NCBI GenBank assembly: GCA_013298145.1
Contig: JAAFJO010000001.1
Span: forward strand, 682,001-746,000
DNA length: 64,000 bases
Source of the DNA: Betaproteobacteria bacterium
GTDB taxonomy: Bacteria; Pseudomonadota; Gammaproteobacteria; Burkholderiales; Casimicrobiaceae
Direction: 5' to 3'
Below are positions 19,360 through 30,422 of this stretch, piece after piece (position 1 is the first letter of the stretch; every line of letters starts with the position of its first letter). The notes beneath the pieces are model-generated. The model ran no database searches. It was not told the DNA's origin and saw only the letters and a program-made list of their open reading frames with translations. Made by a program: the position numbers and the translations under genes.

Positions 19360-20397
19360 ATGGAAAAACGCCCACTCTTCCACGCAAATCTCAATGTGTC
19401 AGTCATTTGCTTGGGCACGATGACGTGGGGCGAACAAAACACGGAAGCTGACGCTCACGCGCAACTCAACTTTGCCGTGCAGCACGGTATCAATTTCGTT
19501 GACACGGCAGAGATGTATCCCGTGCCGCCACGCGCTGAAACTGGCACGCGAACCGAAACCATTCTCGGCAGTTGGCTCGCCATTCCCGGCAATCGCGAGA
19601 AAATTATTCTCGCGAGTAAGGTCGCAGGTCCGGGCCGCTACGACTGGTTGCGCGAAGATACGCGCCTCACCAAGAAAAATATTCTTGCCGCGTGCGATGC
19701 CTCGCTCAAACGTCTTCGCACGGACTACATCGATCTTTATCAGATTCACTGGCCAGATCGAAACGTTCACGCGTTTGGATCATGGCAATTCAATCCGAGT
19801 CTCGAGCGTGAATACATTTCCTTTGCCGAACAGATCGAGGCGATGCAGGAGCTGATTAAGGCGGGGAAGATTCGTGGCTATGGTCTCTCGAACGAGACCT
19901 CTTGGGGAGTGACGCAGTTCTGCCGCGTTGCTGAAACCTTAAGTGCACCAAAGCCTGCGTCCATTCAAAACGCTTACAGCCTCGTCAATCGTTCATTCGA
20001 GGGCGACCTTGCGGAAGTCACTTACCGTGAGCAGGTCCCACTACTTGCGTACTCACCGCTCGGGATGGGGTTGCTCACAGGCAAATACGCAAAGGGCGCG
20101 ATGCCGCGCGGTTCACGCTTCGAGAAATTCAAAGAGTTCGGCGGCCGTTATCGTCGCCCGCTTGCAATGCTCGCAAGTGAGGAATATTGCGCACTGGCAA
20201 AGAAAGTTGGAATGTCGCCACTGGAGCTCTCGCTCGCGTTCGTTGTGAACAAGTGGTTCGTTGGTAGTGCCATCATTGGCGTAACGAGTGTGCAGCAGCT
20301 TCAACAGATCTACAACGCCTACTTTGCGAAGCTGCCAGAAGAGGTTGCAGCGCAAATCGAATCGATCAGCGCGCGATACTTGCATCCTGCCGCATAG
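19360..20397 (+). CDS. tas: NADP(H)-dependent aldo/keto reductase, Tas type
   Basis: 345 residues, close to the 346 of E. coli Tas. It is a TIM-barrel oxidoreductase with the catalytic tetrad in DTAEMY (Asp, Tyr), ILASKVAG (Lys) and QIHWPD (His). The extended loops FHANLNVSVICLGTMTWGEQN at the start and YSPLGMGLLTGKY later are typical of the Tas/YajO branch. Tas was named for suppressing tyrosine auxotrophy in E. coli, but its physiological substrate is not established. It is likely monocistronic. The 180-base gap after it (20398-20577) shows no feature apart from the next gene's ribosome binding site. Confidence 0.9.
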   Translation: MEKRPLFHANLNVSVICLGTMTWGEQNTEADAHAQLNFAVQHGINFVDTAEMYPVPPRAETGTRTETILGSWLAIPGNREKIILASKVAGPGRYDWLREDTRLTKKNILAACDASLKRLRTDYIDLYQIHWPDRNVHAFGSWQFNPSLEREYISFAEQIEAMQELIKAGKIRGYGLSNETSWGVTQFCRVAETLSAPKPASIQNAYSLVNRSFEGDLAEVTYREQVPLLAYSPLGMGLLTGKYAKGAMPRGSRFEKFKEFGGRYRRPLAMLASEEYCALAKKVGMSPLELSLAFVVNKWFVGSAIIGVTSVQQLQQIYNAYFAKLPEEVAAQIESISARYLHPAA

Positions 20398-20577
20398 GCG
20401 ACTGTCGCGAGCGCGGAGTCGCTCCCACCGTTTGCAACGGAACTAATCGCAACCCAGCGCGTCTACCGTGGCTCCGCCGCATGCGAACGCCTCGCATGCA
20501 TCCCTCAATCGAGATCGTTCCAGTGCTACCGCTAAAAATCGGTAGGTATTGTTTCGATGCAGACCAAAGGAGCCACC

Positions 20578-22179
20578 ATGAGCGGCATTCAAGAATCATG
20601 GGAGAGTGTGCGCGACAATCTCCAAAAGGGCATTGATCGCGCCTGGCGAGCAACCGTCGTAGCGTTGCGCGCAAACGAAAAGCGTGGCCACAACGCTGAT
20701 CGATCAGCAGTCGAACCCACACTTGCGCAAATGACGCCTCGCGCGAATGTGTCGGTTGTGATTCCCGCACTCAATGAGGCTAGACACATCGCAAGCGTCG
20801 TCAGTTACGCATGGGCTGATCCCGCAACTGCAGAGGTCATCGTAATCGACGATAGCTCGATTGACGACACGGCGGACCTTGCGCGCGCGGCTGGCGCGAA
20901 AGTCATTCGAAGCACGATGCTCGGCAAAGGCGAATCGATGCGCGATGGCGCGAATGCCGCACAGGCGGATATCGTCGTCTATCTCGACGGCGATTTGCAC
21001 GAATTGAAGCCAGGCATCATCAGCGAACTGAGCGCGCCGATCAGCGTGGATGGCGCAGACTTTGTGAAAGCGAAGTTCGGGCGATCCGGTGGCCGAGTCA
21101 CCGAGTTGACAGCAAAGCCCATGCTCCGCATTTTCTTCCCAGAGCTGAGTCACTTTTCGCAACCACTCGGCGGCATCATCGCAGCACGGCGTGCGCTGCT
21201 GAAGACGATGAAATTCGAGCGCGATTACGGCGTGGATATCGGTTTGCTGGTTGACGCTCATCGCGCTGGTGCCGAAATCGTTGAAATCGATATCGGTTCG
21301 TTGCGGCACGAGAGCCAAACGTTAAACGCATTGGGAAACATGGCACAGGAAGTGAGTCGAACAATTTTCGAGCGAGCAAAGGATGCAGGCCGTTTAAGCG
21401 TCGATCAAGTCCTCTCAGTCTATGAAATGGACCGCCAGCATCGAGGTGATATTGACGTGATTCAGGAGCGCCTGCAGGGAGCAACCAAAGTCGCACTGCT
21501 GTGCATGGACGGGATCATCACGAAAGACGAGTATCTCGCGACACTCGCGAAATCCACGCGCACGTTTGCTGAGCTTCATACAGTACAAAAGGAAGGCTCG
21601 AAATCCGACGAGTCGTGGCATGTGCGCGTCTCAGAAGTATTTCGCTTTCTTCATCGAAAAACATTTGAGCGAGTCGCGCTCGATATGCCGCTTCGCGATG
21701 GCGTTATCGAATGCGTGAATCAACTTAAGCGACTCGGCTATCAGGTAGGCGTTGTCAGCGATTCTTACTTCATCGCCGCAGATATTTTGCGAAGAAGAGT
21801 GTTCGCGGATTTCGCGATCGGCAACTTCATGCAGTTTGAAGGCGGTGTCTCGCAAGGAAAAGTTCGCGTGAACCGTGCTTACGCGCACGAGGAGGGCTGC
21901 CGCCAGCACCTTATTTGCACCAGCAATCTGGTATTTCATCTTAAGCAGAGCGGTGCGCTCGCGCCAACTGCGCAAATCATTGCGGTTGGCGGGCGTTCTG
22001 ATGATCGCTGCTTGCTGCTGCAAGCCGATTACGCTTTTGCTATTTCAAGCAGCGAAGCATCTCTCGCGAACGAACCCGGCATTGCGCACGTCGCCTCGCT
22101 CACTGAAGTCGTCAGCGCAGCGCGCTTGCTAGCTCGCGAAGAACGGCAGCGCGAATCGCGCGAGATGGCGCATGCGTAG
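20578..22179 (+). CDS. GpgS-like glycosyltransferase fused to a degenerate HAD domain
   Basis: 533 residues from ATG 20578, which has AAGGAG six bases upstream; an in-frame ATG at 20557 lacks one. Residues about 45-290 form a GT-A glycosyltransferase resembling glucosyl-3-phosphoglycerate synthase: SVVIPALNEARHI, D137-G-D139 for metal and sugar nucleotide, then GRVTELTAKP, QPLGG and YGVDIGLLVD. Residues about 300-510 resemble a SerB-like HAD-IB phosphatase, with VSDSYF as motif II. However, motif I reads C309-M-D311-G instead of DxDG, and motif IV reads GGRSDD (471-476) instead of GDGxND, so the nucleophile and one metal aspartate are missing. A synthase-phosphatase fusion would suit glucosylglycerate (compatible solute) synthesis, as in the Dehalococcoides mannosylglycerate enzyme. 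Here the phosphatase half looks inactive or altered. Confidence 0.75.
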   Translation: MSGIQESWESVRDNLQKGIDRAWRATVVALRANEKRGHNADRSAVEPTLAQMTPRANVSVVIPALNEARHIASVVSYAWADPATAEVIVIDDSSIDDTADLARAAGAKVIRSTMLGKGESMRDGANAAQADIVVYLDGDLHELKPGIISELSAPISVDGADFVKAKFGRSGGRVTELTAKPMLRIFFPELSHFSQPLGGIIAARRALLKTMKFERDYGVDIGLLVDAHRAGAEIVEIDIGSLRHESQTLNALGNMAQEVSRTIFERAKDAGRLSVDQVLSVYEMDRQHRGDIDVIQERLQGATKVALLCMDGIITKDEYLATLAKSTRTFAELHTVQKEGSKSDESWHVRVSEVFRFLHRKTFERVALDMPLRDGVIECVNQLKRLGYQVGVVSDSYFIAADILRRRVFADFAIGNFMQFEGGVSQGKVRVNRAYAHEEGCRQHLICTSNLVFHLKQSGALAPTAQIIAVGGRSDDRCLLLQADYAFAISSSEASLANEPGIAHVASLTEVVSAARLLAREERQRESREMAHA

Positions 22180-22195
22180 GGCGCGTTTATATGTC

Positions 22196-22846
22196 CTAGT
22201 GCTTCGTACCAAAAATGCGATCGCCCGCATCGCCAAGGCCTGGAACGATGTAGGCGTGATCGTTCAGATGCGAGTCAAGCGACGCAGTAAAAATGCGTAC
22301 GTTAGGATGGGCCTTCAGAACCACCTCTACGCCCTCAGGCGCGGACACGAGTGAAAGAAAACGAATTTGCTCGTCGGCAACGCCTCGGCGTTTCAACACG
22401 TCAATCGCGTGAACGGCAGAGTTGCCAGTGGCGAGCATCGGATCGCAGAGAATGAAGAGGCGACCGTCTACTTCCGGCAAGCGCACGTAATATTCCACGG
22501 GTTTGTTATCCGGTCCACGGTACACACCGATGTGCCCCTGTCGAGCGCTAGGGATCAATTCCATCAGTCCATCGGCCATGCCTAAACCAGCGCGCAACAC
22601 CGGTACGACTGCGATCTTTTTGCCCGCAATCACGGGCGCATCAAACTCGGTGAGCGGCGTTTTGATGCGCTCGGTCGTCATCGGCAAATCGCGAGTGATT
22701 TCGTAGCCCATCAATAAGGTGAGTTCTCGAAGCAGCTCTCGAAAGGTGCGCGTGGAGGTCTCGATGTCCCGCATGTGCGAAAGCTTATGCTGCACGAGCG
22801 GATGATCGACGATGGAGAGATTGGGGAAGCGCGGGTCGGTTTTCAT
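22196..22846 (-). CDS. upp: Uracil phosphoribosyltransferase
   Basis: Converts uracil and PRPP to UMP in pyrimidine salvage. It has 216 residues from ATG 22846 ([22 protein letters not shown]). Conserved are [13 protein letters not shown], the PRPP loop in [13 protein letters not shown], and [16 protein letters not shown] at the C-terminus. The frame is open to 22933, but that extension translates a dispersed repeat and lacks family residues. It is last in the minus-strand pyrimidine block: cytosine deaminase (23.1-24.4 kb) would supply its uracil. About 240 bases of repeats separate the two genes. Confidence 0.97.
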   Translation of the reverse strand: MKTDPRFPNLSIVDHPLVQHKLSHMRDIETSTRTFRELLRELTLLMGYEITRDLPMTTERIKTPLTEFDAPVIAGKKIAVVPVLRAGLGMADGLMELIPSARQGHIGVYRGPDNKPVEYYVRLPEVDGRLFILCDPMLATGNSAVHAIDVLKRRGVADEQIRFLSLVSAPEGVEVVLKAHPNVRIFTASLDSHLNDHAYIVPGLGDAGDRIFGTKH

Positions 22847-22852
22847 GGCGGT

Positions 22853-23090
22853 GCTTTTTTGACGCAGATTACGCTGATTATTCTCTCTTGCGCTCACGTG
22901 ATCGCTCTCGACAAGATTTCGGATTTTTGCCACAGATTTACACAGATGAACACAGATTCATTTGCTTCGTTCTAGGCTCACACAATTTGCTGAATGCGGT
23001 GGGTAGGCTAGGTTTTTTGACGCAGATTACGCTGATTTGTTTTGATCGCCTCAATCTGTGTTCATCTGTGTAAATCTGTGGCAAAAATCA
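22853..23090. repeat. Cluster of CAGATT-type dispersed repeats between codA and upp
   Basis: Two copies of ttttttgacgcagattacgc (22855 and 23015 on) alternate with two mutually inverted copies built on tttttgccacagatttacac (22924 on, and reversed at 23052-23090). These belong to the widely scattered 'ctgcgttaatctgcg' repeats found in many bacteria. They lie between two co-oriented genes and abut both the codA stop and the upp start. Confidence 0.75.
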
Positions 23091-24383
23091 CCGTGCAAAC
23101 AAAAAGCCCGTCGTATTCGGACGACCCGGCAAATTCAAATTAGCTGTATTCGGCGCGGTCTCCGCGATCACTTTACCGCGACGGATCACTTTGAGTCGCG
23201 TTGCTCGGGTGCGGATCGCTTCAATCGGGTCGTGCGCTTGCAGTATGACGAAGTCTGCGTTGCAGCCTTTCTCGATACCGTAGCCCTCAAGGCCCAAAAT
23301 TTTCGCAGGTGTTTTTGTTACGGAATCGAAGCACGCGCGCATCGCGGCTTGCCCTGTCATCTGCGCGACGTGCAGGCCCATGTGTGCAACCTCCAGCATG
23401 TCGGCTGAGCCGAGCGAATACCAAGGGTCCATCACGCAATCGTGACCCAACGCCACATCAACGCCAGCCGCCATGAGTTCCGGCACACGCGTCATACCGC
23501 GGCGCTTCGGATAGGTGTCGTGCCGCCCCTGAATCGTGATGTTAATGAGCGGGTTCGCCACGGCGCTCACACCTGATTCACGAATCAGCGGAATCAGTTT
23601 GCTCACGTAATAGTTGTCCATCGAATGCATCGAGGTCAGATGCGACCCATTAACGCGGTCTTGCATTCCCAAGCGTTGTGTTTCGTAGGAGAGCGTTTCG
23701 ATGTGACGCGACGTGGGATCGTCCGTCTCATCGCAATGCATATCAACGCGAAGCCCGCGCTTTGCTGCTTCCTCGCAAAGTAGCTTCACGCTTGCCGCAC
23801 CTTCGCTCATCGTGCGTTCAAAATGCGGAATGCCTCCTACGACATCAACGCCTTTATCCAGGGACAAGCGCAACAAATTAATGGCTGTTGCGTTTCCGCT
23901 TTTATCTTTCCATCGCCCGATTCCGTCTTGGGGAAACGCAACAAGCTGTAGATCAATATAGGGCTTAACGCGGCGCTTCACTTCCAGTAGCGCTTGCACC
24001 GCGAGCAATCGTTCATCACAGATATCGACGTGCGATCGAATGGCGAGCAAGCCTTTTGCAACGGCCCAATCGCAGTACGCGAGCGCGCGCTCCACGAGCG
24101 CATCAAAGGTGAGATGAGGTTTCAGTTCACCCCAAAGCGCGATGCCTTCGAGCAGCGTGCCGCTTTCGTTCACGCGCGGCAAGCCATACGAGAGTGTTGC
24201 GTCCATGTGGAAGTGCGCGTCAACAAACGGTGGCGAAACCAGATGACCACTCGCATCGATAGTTTGCTCTGCCTCGGCGACAAACCCAGGCAATACATCT
24301 GTGATTTGCCCTGCATCGACAATGATCGACATGTCGGTGCGACCATCGGGAAGCGCAGCATTTTTGACGAGCAAGTCAATCAT
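23088..24383 (-). CDS. codA: Cytosine deaminase (amidohydrolase family)
   Basis: Deaminates cytosine to uracil and ammonia. The 431 residues follow E. coli CodA closely: metal ligands in FVDAHFHMD, Glu/His in MHCDETDD (His and the catalytic Glu region), SHLTSMHS, ANPLINITIQGRHDTYPKRRGMTRV (key pieces ANPLIN and GRHDTYPKRRG) and the metal Asp in GHDCVMDPW. It overlaps the preceding Na/Pi gene by 4 bases (ATGA), so the two are translationally coupled. Downstream upp would complete cytosine to UMP. Related amidohydrolases act on isoguanine or other azines, so substrate range is not fixed, but gene context favours cytosine. Confidence 0.9.
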   Translation of the reverse strand: MIDLLVKNAALPDGRTDMSIIVDAGQITDVLPGFVAEAEQTIDASGHLVSPPFVDAHFHMDATLSYGLPRVNESGTLLEGIALWGELKPHLTFDALVERALAYCDWAVAKGLLAIRSHVDICDERLLAVQALLEVKRRVKPYIDLQLVAFPQDGIGRWKDKSGNATAINLLRLSLDKGVDVVGGIPHFERTMSEGAASVKLLCEEAAKRGLRVDMHCDETDDPTSRHIETLSYETQRLGMQDRVNGSHLTSMHSMDNYYVSKLIPLIRESGVSAVANPLINITIQGRHDTYPKRRGMTRVPELMAAGVDVALGHDCVMDPWYSLGSADMLEVAHMGLHVAQMTGQAAMRACFDSVTKTPAKILGLEGYGIEKGCNADFVILQAHDPIEAIRTRATRLKVIRRGKVIAETAPNTANLNLPGRPNTTGFLFAR

Positions 24384-26062
24384 TGAACTGGCTCCACAAT
24401 CGTGACGTCGCGGTCGTGCGCAACTTTTCGCAGGCGACTTTCAGAGAGCACGCCCGCAGTCTCCAGAATGGGATAGGCCACCGAACAAAAATGCGAATTG
24501 ATGCGCTTGAGATCTCGCATCAAATCGAGATGCAGCGAGCTTGTCTCAAGGCTTTGAACCGTTTGCTCTGCAAGTCGAGCGAGATGCTTCTCATAGTTCT
24601 GCATTTCGAGTTCACGGAACTTGACTTTCTCTGCAACGAGTCGCTGGGCGTCTTGCACGTCGCTATTGAGAAATACGTTCATCGCGAGGCCCAAGTTACT
24701 CCGCAGGCGGTCGTGCAAGTCGATGAGCTCTGCGAGCCCAGCAGGAGAAAACGAGCGCTGGCGATCAAGATTTTTTTCGACCACATCATTCGCACACTTC
24801 TCGATGATGTCGCCTACCTGTTCCAAATTTATCGTGAATGAAATGATGTCGGTCCAGCGCCGACTTTCAGGCTCTGTCATCGGTGATCGACTCACCTGTG
24901 TGAGATAGAGCTTGATCGCTTTGTAGAGCGAATCAACCGTGTCATCGAGCTGACGAATGTATTCCGCTGCGCTTCGATCTTGCTCTTTGATGAGTCTGCC
25001 CAACGCGGTCAGCATCTCGTTCACATAGTCGCCAACCCGGAGCGCCTCTCTTGCGGCATTCGCAAGCGCGAGCGAAGGCGTGGAGAGCGTTTGCGCGTCA
25101 AGATATTTTGGTTGGCTTGCGTTATCGATCGCGTTGGCTTGAGCGGGGATCAGTGATTCTGTAAGCCGCGCGACGAGCGTTACGCAGGCGATGCCAACGA
25201 CCGCGAGTGCGATGTTGAAACTCAAATGAAACAACACCACCGAGAGCGGCAACGAAACGCTCTGGATTGAAATCCATTCAATCAGCGGCTTGATGAATGG
25301 CAAGGCAAGCGCTACGCCAACCAGCTTAAAAATCAAATTCCCAAGCGGCACGCGGCGCACATCCGGCTTTGCCTTCATCGTCATCAATACCGCAAGCACC
25401 CCGCTGCCGATGTTTGCGCCGAGCACGAGAGGCAATGCTGAATCAAGCCCGATGACTTGCGAAGCAACGAGTGCCGACGTGAGCAGCACAACGGCGAGAC
25501 TCGAATATGCGATCACTGCGAATACTGCCGCGAACACCACATCGAGCAGCGGATCGCCCGAGAGCGAGCTGAAGAGCGCCTGCGCGCCTGCGTTTTGTGT
25601 AAGCGGTTTGGTCGCGGCGACCACGAGCTTGAGCGCCAAGATCATCAAGCCGAGCCCAATCATGGCCCGCCCAATGTGCTCAGCATGGCTGCGTTGCCGT
25701 GAAAGAAACACGATCACACCGACAAAGATCAACAGCGAAGAGACCGCGCTGAGATCACGTGAAAGAAAGAGCGCGGCTAGCGCGGTGCCGACATCCGCGC
25801 CAAGCATGATGGCTAGCGCCGAGTGGGTAGCGATGAATCCGCTGCCGGTGAAAGACGTGGTCAGAAGTGCAGTTGCGGTGGAGCTTTGCAGCACACCCGT
25901 TACGGCGAGACCGCAGCCAAGCGCGACGAAGCGATTACTCGCGTTTTGAGTCAAAAACCGACGCAGCTGCGCGCCATATACCCGCAGTACACTGGACCGA
26001 ACGAGATACGTACCCCACACAAGCAGCGCGATACCCGCGAGAAGATTCAATAACGTGGTCAT
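24380..26062 (-). CDS. Na/Pi cotransporter family protein with PhoU-like domain
   Basis: 560 residues. The N-terminal half (about 1-310) is membrane-embedded with the two QSS-containing repeats typical of PF02690: GVLQSSTATALLTTSF and a second hydrophobic repeat near LGANIGSG. The C-terminal half (about 340-550) is helical and PhoU-like (AREALRVGDYVNEML, FTINLEQVGDIIEKCANDV). Members resemble NptA and the E. coli YjbB exporter and move phosphate with sodium. It lies between the ABC permease and codA, 16 bases after the former and overlapping the latter by 4, so it is in the pyrimidine-salvage operon. Phosphate handling alongside phosphoribosyl transfer is a possible link but is inference. Confidence 0.88.
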   Translation of the reverse strand: MTTLLNLLAGIALLVWGTYLVRSSVLRVYGAQLRRFLTQNASNRFVALGCGLAVTGVLQSSTATALLTTSFTGSGFIATHSALAIMLGADVGTALAALFLSRDLSAVSSLLIFVGVIVFLSRQRSHAEHIGRAMIGLGLMILALKLVVAATKPLTQNAGAQALFSSLSGDPLLDVVFAAVFAVIAYSSLAVVLLTSALVASQVIGLDSALPLVLGANIGSGVLAVLMTMKAKPDVRRVPLGNLIFKLVGVALALPFIKPLIEWISIQSVSLPLSVVLFHLSFNIALAVVGIACVTLVARLTESLIPAQANAIDNASQPKYLDAQTLSTPSLALANAAREALRVGDYVNEMLTALGRLIKEQDRSAAEYIRQLDDTVDSLYKAIKLYLTQVSRSPMTEPESRRWTDIISFTINLEQVGDIIEKCANDVVEKNLDRQRSFSPAGLAELIDLHDRLRSNLGLAMNVFLNSDVQDAQRLVAEKVKFRELEMQNYEKHLARLAEQTVQSLETSSLHLDLMRDLKRINSHFCSVAYPILETAGVLSESRLRKVAHDRDVTIVEPVQ

Positions 26063-26078
26063 AAGATTGCAACCAAGT

Positions 26079-27002
26079 TTATCGTGAACCTTTCACGTAG
26101 GGTTGCATCAGTGCCTGCGGGTACGCGGCCTTCCTCGCAACCAACACCAGCGCAACGATGGATAGCACATACGGAAGCATCAAATAGAGTTGGTACGGCA
26201 GCGCGCCGCCGCCCGATTGCTGCAAGCGAAGTTGCGCGGCATCGAAGAAGGCGAAAAGTAGCGCGCCCAAAAGCGCTTTGCCCGGCCGCCAACTGGCGAA
26301 CACAATCAACGCGACGCAAATCCAGCCGCGCCCGTTCACCATATTGAAAAAGAACGAGTTGAATGCCGAGAGCGTAAGAAACGAACCCGCAACGCCCATG
26401 AGCGCAGAGCCCGCAACGACGGCTCCTGTGCGTAAGTGCATCACGTTGATCCCTTGCGCCTCCACTGCATGCGGCGATTCACCGACCGCGCGAATTGCAA
26501 GTCCAAGCGGTGTCCGTGTGAGTACGTACCAAAGCGCTGGGACGAGTAGGATCGCAAGCAATGTGAGCGGTGTTTGCGCAGAGAGGATCGGTAGGCCCAA
26601 CCACTCCATCGGTTGAAATGGCTCAATCTTCGGCGGCGAGTCTACTTTGGGGAAGACTACGCGATACGCGAAATATGAAAGGCTGGTGGCGAAGAGCGTG
26701 ATGCCAAGTCCTGCAACATGCTGCGATAGAGGCAAGCGCACGACAAGCAGCGCGTGAAGCGCGCCCAGTACGCCACCGGCGATCGCTGCAACGAGTACGC
26801 CCAACCACAATCCGCCACCGCTATAGACGGTGAGCCAACCCAGGAACGCACCTGCAACCAGGATGCCTTCAATGCCGAGATTCAACACACCCGCTCGCTC
26901 GCAAAGCAACACGCCAAGCGTGCCGAAAATGAGCGGCGTTGCGATGCGAAGCACCGCAATCCAGAACTCAGCATCGCCAAGTAGAGTGAGGAATTCGTTC
27001 AT
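26079..27002 (-). CDS. BMP-type ABC transporter permease (second subunit)
   Basis: 307 residues from ATG 27002 (MNEFLTLLGDAEFW); upstream in-frame codons overlap the preceding gene. It is a hydrophobic permease of the branched-chain/BMP class with TPLIFGTLGVLLCERAGVLNLGIEGI, the signature segment of nucleoside and nucleobase ABC importers such as YufQ/NupQ. It overlaps the other permease by 4 bases (ATGA). It works as a heterodimer with the next permease, powered by the 514-residue ATPase. The operon context with cytosine deaminase and Upp suggests cytosine, uracil or their nucleosides as cargo. Confidence 0.9.
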   Translation of the reverse strand: MNEFLTLLGDAEFWIAVLRIATPLIFGTLGVLLCERAGVLNLGIEGILVAGAFLGWLTVYSGGGLWLGVLVAAIAGGVLGALHALLVVRLPLSQHVAGLGITLFATSLSYFAYRVVFPKVDSPPKIEPFQPMEWLGLPILSAQTPLTLLAILLVPALWYVLTRTPLGLAIRAVGESPHAVEAQGINVMHLRTGAVVAGSALMGVAGSFLTLSAFNSFFFNMVNGRGWICVALIVFASWRPGKALLGALLFAFFDAAQLRLQQSGGGALPYQLYLMLPYVLSIVALVLVARKAAYPQALMQPYVKGSR

Positions 27003-28082
27003 CGCGAACCTCCAGGAACCTTCGGGTTTCGCCAAACGACTCGGTAACGTGTGAGCAACCCCGCAACGAGCACAGCAAGCAAAGCCGTTGCCACAATCAC
27101 ATCTGCGATATAGGTCGGCACGTTCACCGCGCGACTCATTGCGTCAGCCCCGACGATCGTTCCGCCCACAAAGACCGCAGCAAACACAACGCCAATCGGA
27201 TTGAGTCCAGCCAACATCGCAATCACAATGCCGCTGTAACCGTATCCGGGCGACATGTCGAGCGTGACATAACCCGTACGTCCAGCGACTTCGCCCACGC
27301 CTGCAAGCCCAGCAAGCGCGCCCGAGATGAGCGCTACTTTGATGAGCGTGAAGTTCACGCCCACACCAGCGAATCGCGCCGCTTGTTCATTTGCGCCAAC
27401 GGCGCGCATGGCGAGGCCGAATCGCGTGAACCGAATTACGAACCACAAAAGGATGGCGAGCCCAATTGCCATGAGCAAGCCGGTGTGAACACGCGCTCGA
27501 TCGAGAAGTTTGGAAAACTCAAGCTCGCTCGGCAGCGTTGGCGATTGCGGCCACCCCATCGCGGCGGGGTCTTTGAGCGGTCCGTCGAGCAAAAGCGATA
27601 CGAACAAGAGCGCGATGAAATTCAACAGCAGCGTCGTCACCACTTCATCCACTTTGAATCTTGTTTTGAGTAGCGTAGGGATGAGTAGAAGCGCCGCACC
27701 CGCTGCCGCACCCGCCGCGATCATCGCTGCGAACGCCATGGGCGCGGGTAGCGCCAGTTCGTTGGCCTCGTTCATCATCAGCGTGCTCGCGGCCACGGCA
27801 GCGATTGCGCCCATGTAGAGCTGACCCTCTGCGCCGATATTGAATAGTCGAGCGCGGAACGCGATCGCGGCAGCAAGCCCGGTCAAGATCAGCGGTGTCG
27901 CGCGTGTGAGCGTTTCGGTAATGGCAAATCGCGATCCCAGTGCGCCTTCGAAAATAGCCTTATAGGCTGAAAGCACGTCGGCGTTCGCCCAAAAAATAAG
28001 TAATCCAGATACAGCGAGAGTGAACAAAATCGCGCCGATGCCCGAATAAAGCGGGGCGATACGAGAAACAGCCGTTCGTGAT

Positions 28083-28093
<11 letters not shown>
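26999..28093 (-). CDS. BMP-type ABC transporter permease (first subunit)
   Basis: 364 residues from ATG 28093 (MRLESRTAVSRI), which overlaps the ATPase gene end by 11 bases; an ORF start at 28138 would extend further into that gene. About ten membrane segments are visible. LTGLAAAIAFRARLFNIGAEGQLYMG holds the conserved NIGAEGQ loop of the YufP/NupP type, and GLAMRAVGANEQAARFAGV matches the cytoplasmic coupling region. It pairs with the overlapping permease below it on the same strand. Confidence 0.9.
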
Positions 28094-29627
<1,534 letters not shown>

Positions 29628-29634
29628 TTCGCGC

Positions 29635-30069
29635 TCAAGAAACGAGGGGATTGCTCGATTTCAACCCCTTGAATTTTGCGAAGTCGCGGTCCGCTGTCCA
29701 AAGTTCTTTCACACCGTTTTCAATACAGATAGCGGCGATGCGGGCGTCGTGAACTGCGCCGCCGACTGCGCCGCTACGTGTAAGAACTTCGTGTAGCGTG
29801 TGCCAATGGTCATTGGTGGTGGTGAGCATTTGCAATGAGGGGCAAGCGAACCACTCATCGAGTTGACGCTTCACCTGCGTGAGCGTGCTCGGCGGGTTGA
29901 ACGCACGTGGATTAGTCACCGTTGCGACAAACTCGTGAACGCAAGGCCAAGGAATTCCCCAAGGCGCGTTTGAGTTTGCTACGCGTTGAAGCGTTGCAAA
30001 GGCGAGTTCATGAAAGGCAAGCTCTTCGCGATGCGCGTAGACAAGAATGTTTGTGTCAACTGCAATCAC
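29635..30069 (-). CDS. vapC: PIN-domain toxin, VapC family
   Basis: Predicted RNase toxin of a type II toxin-antitoxin pair, 144 residues. The acidic PIN residues are visible: Asp in MIAVDTNILVYAH, Glu in WPCVHEFVATV, then Asp in AVHDARIAAIC and in LWTADRDFAKF. Its ATG overlaps the vapB stop by 4 bases, the usual coupling. It sits 7 bases ahead of the ABC ATPase gene, so the toxin operon may read through into the transporter genes. Confidence 0.9.
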   Translation of the reverse strand: MIAVDTNILVYAHREELAFHELAFATLQRVANSNAPWGIPWPCVHEFVATVTNPRAFNPPSTLTQVKRQLDEWFACPSLQMLTTTNDHWHTLHEVLTRSGAVGGAVHDARIAAICIENGVKELWTADRDFAKFKGLKSSNPLVS

Positions 30070-30341
30070 TTCTTGCCGCCGACCGCATAGTCGAACCCGC
30101 GCTCGTTTGCAACATCACGAATCGCAGACATGCCGCCCATCGCAATCAATTCCGGCGTCATTCCACGGCCTTTCACACTCGCCTTCTTCAATTGAAATGG
30201 CTTGGACCGCGCTGCTTTGCTATCGCGCAGCACTTGCAGCAAGCCTTGTTCAACAAGACTGCGCAGCGTCGTGTTTTCTTTTTGCGCAAGTGCTTTCGCC
30301 TTGGCAAAAAGTGGATCAGAAATTTCGATGGTGGTTTTCAT
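30066..30341 (-). CDS. vapB: Antitoxin of the VapB type
   Basis: 91 residues from ATG 30341; the frame opens earlier but the upstream part covers the operator. The N-terminal 45 residues (MKTTIEISDPLFAKAKALAQ, then TTLRSLVEQGLLQVL) fit a ribbon-helix-helix DNA-binding fold. The C-terminal part (GRGMTPELIAMGG) would wrap the toxin. It directly precedes and overlaps vapC. A perfect palindrome just upstream is the expected autoregulatory site. Confidence 0.85.
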   Translation of the reverse strand: MKTTIEISDPLFAKAKALAQKENTTLRSLVEQGLLQVLRDSKAARSKPFQLKKASVKGRGMTPELIAMGGMSAIRDVANERGFDYAVGGKK

Positions 30342-30347
30342 ATGGCG

Positions 30348-30369
30348 ACCCATATTGCGCGATATGGGT
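30348..30369. promoter_or_regulatory. vapBC operator palindrome
   Basis: ACCCATAT and ATATGGGT form a perfect inverted repeat with a 6-base GC-rich spacer, 7 bases upstream of vapB. On the minus strand a TACAAT -10-like hexamer lies just upstream (about 30373-30378), so binding here would block transcription start. Autoregulation by VapBC is inferred from the family. Confidence 0.7.
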
Positions 30370-30378
30370 GTATTGTAC

Positions 30379-30402
30379 AAAAAAGGGCGCATGACGCGCC
30401 CT
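30379..30402 (-). terminator. Rho-independent terminator after the BMP gene
   Basis: Minus-strand AGGGCGC-GTCAT-GCGCCCT followed by TTTTTT: a perfect 7-base stem, 5-base loop and U-run. It should stop transcription of the BMP gene before vapBC. Confidence 0.85.
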
Positions 30403-30422
30403 TGATCGATAAGCCAATTCGC

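Noticed and set aside
22847-22933. N-terminal extension of Upp
   Set aside because: The extra residues translate a dispersed repeat, and the family start is MKTDPRF at 22846.
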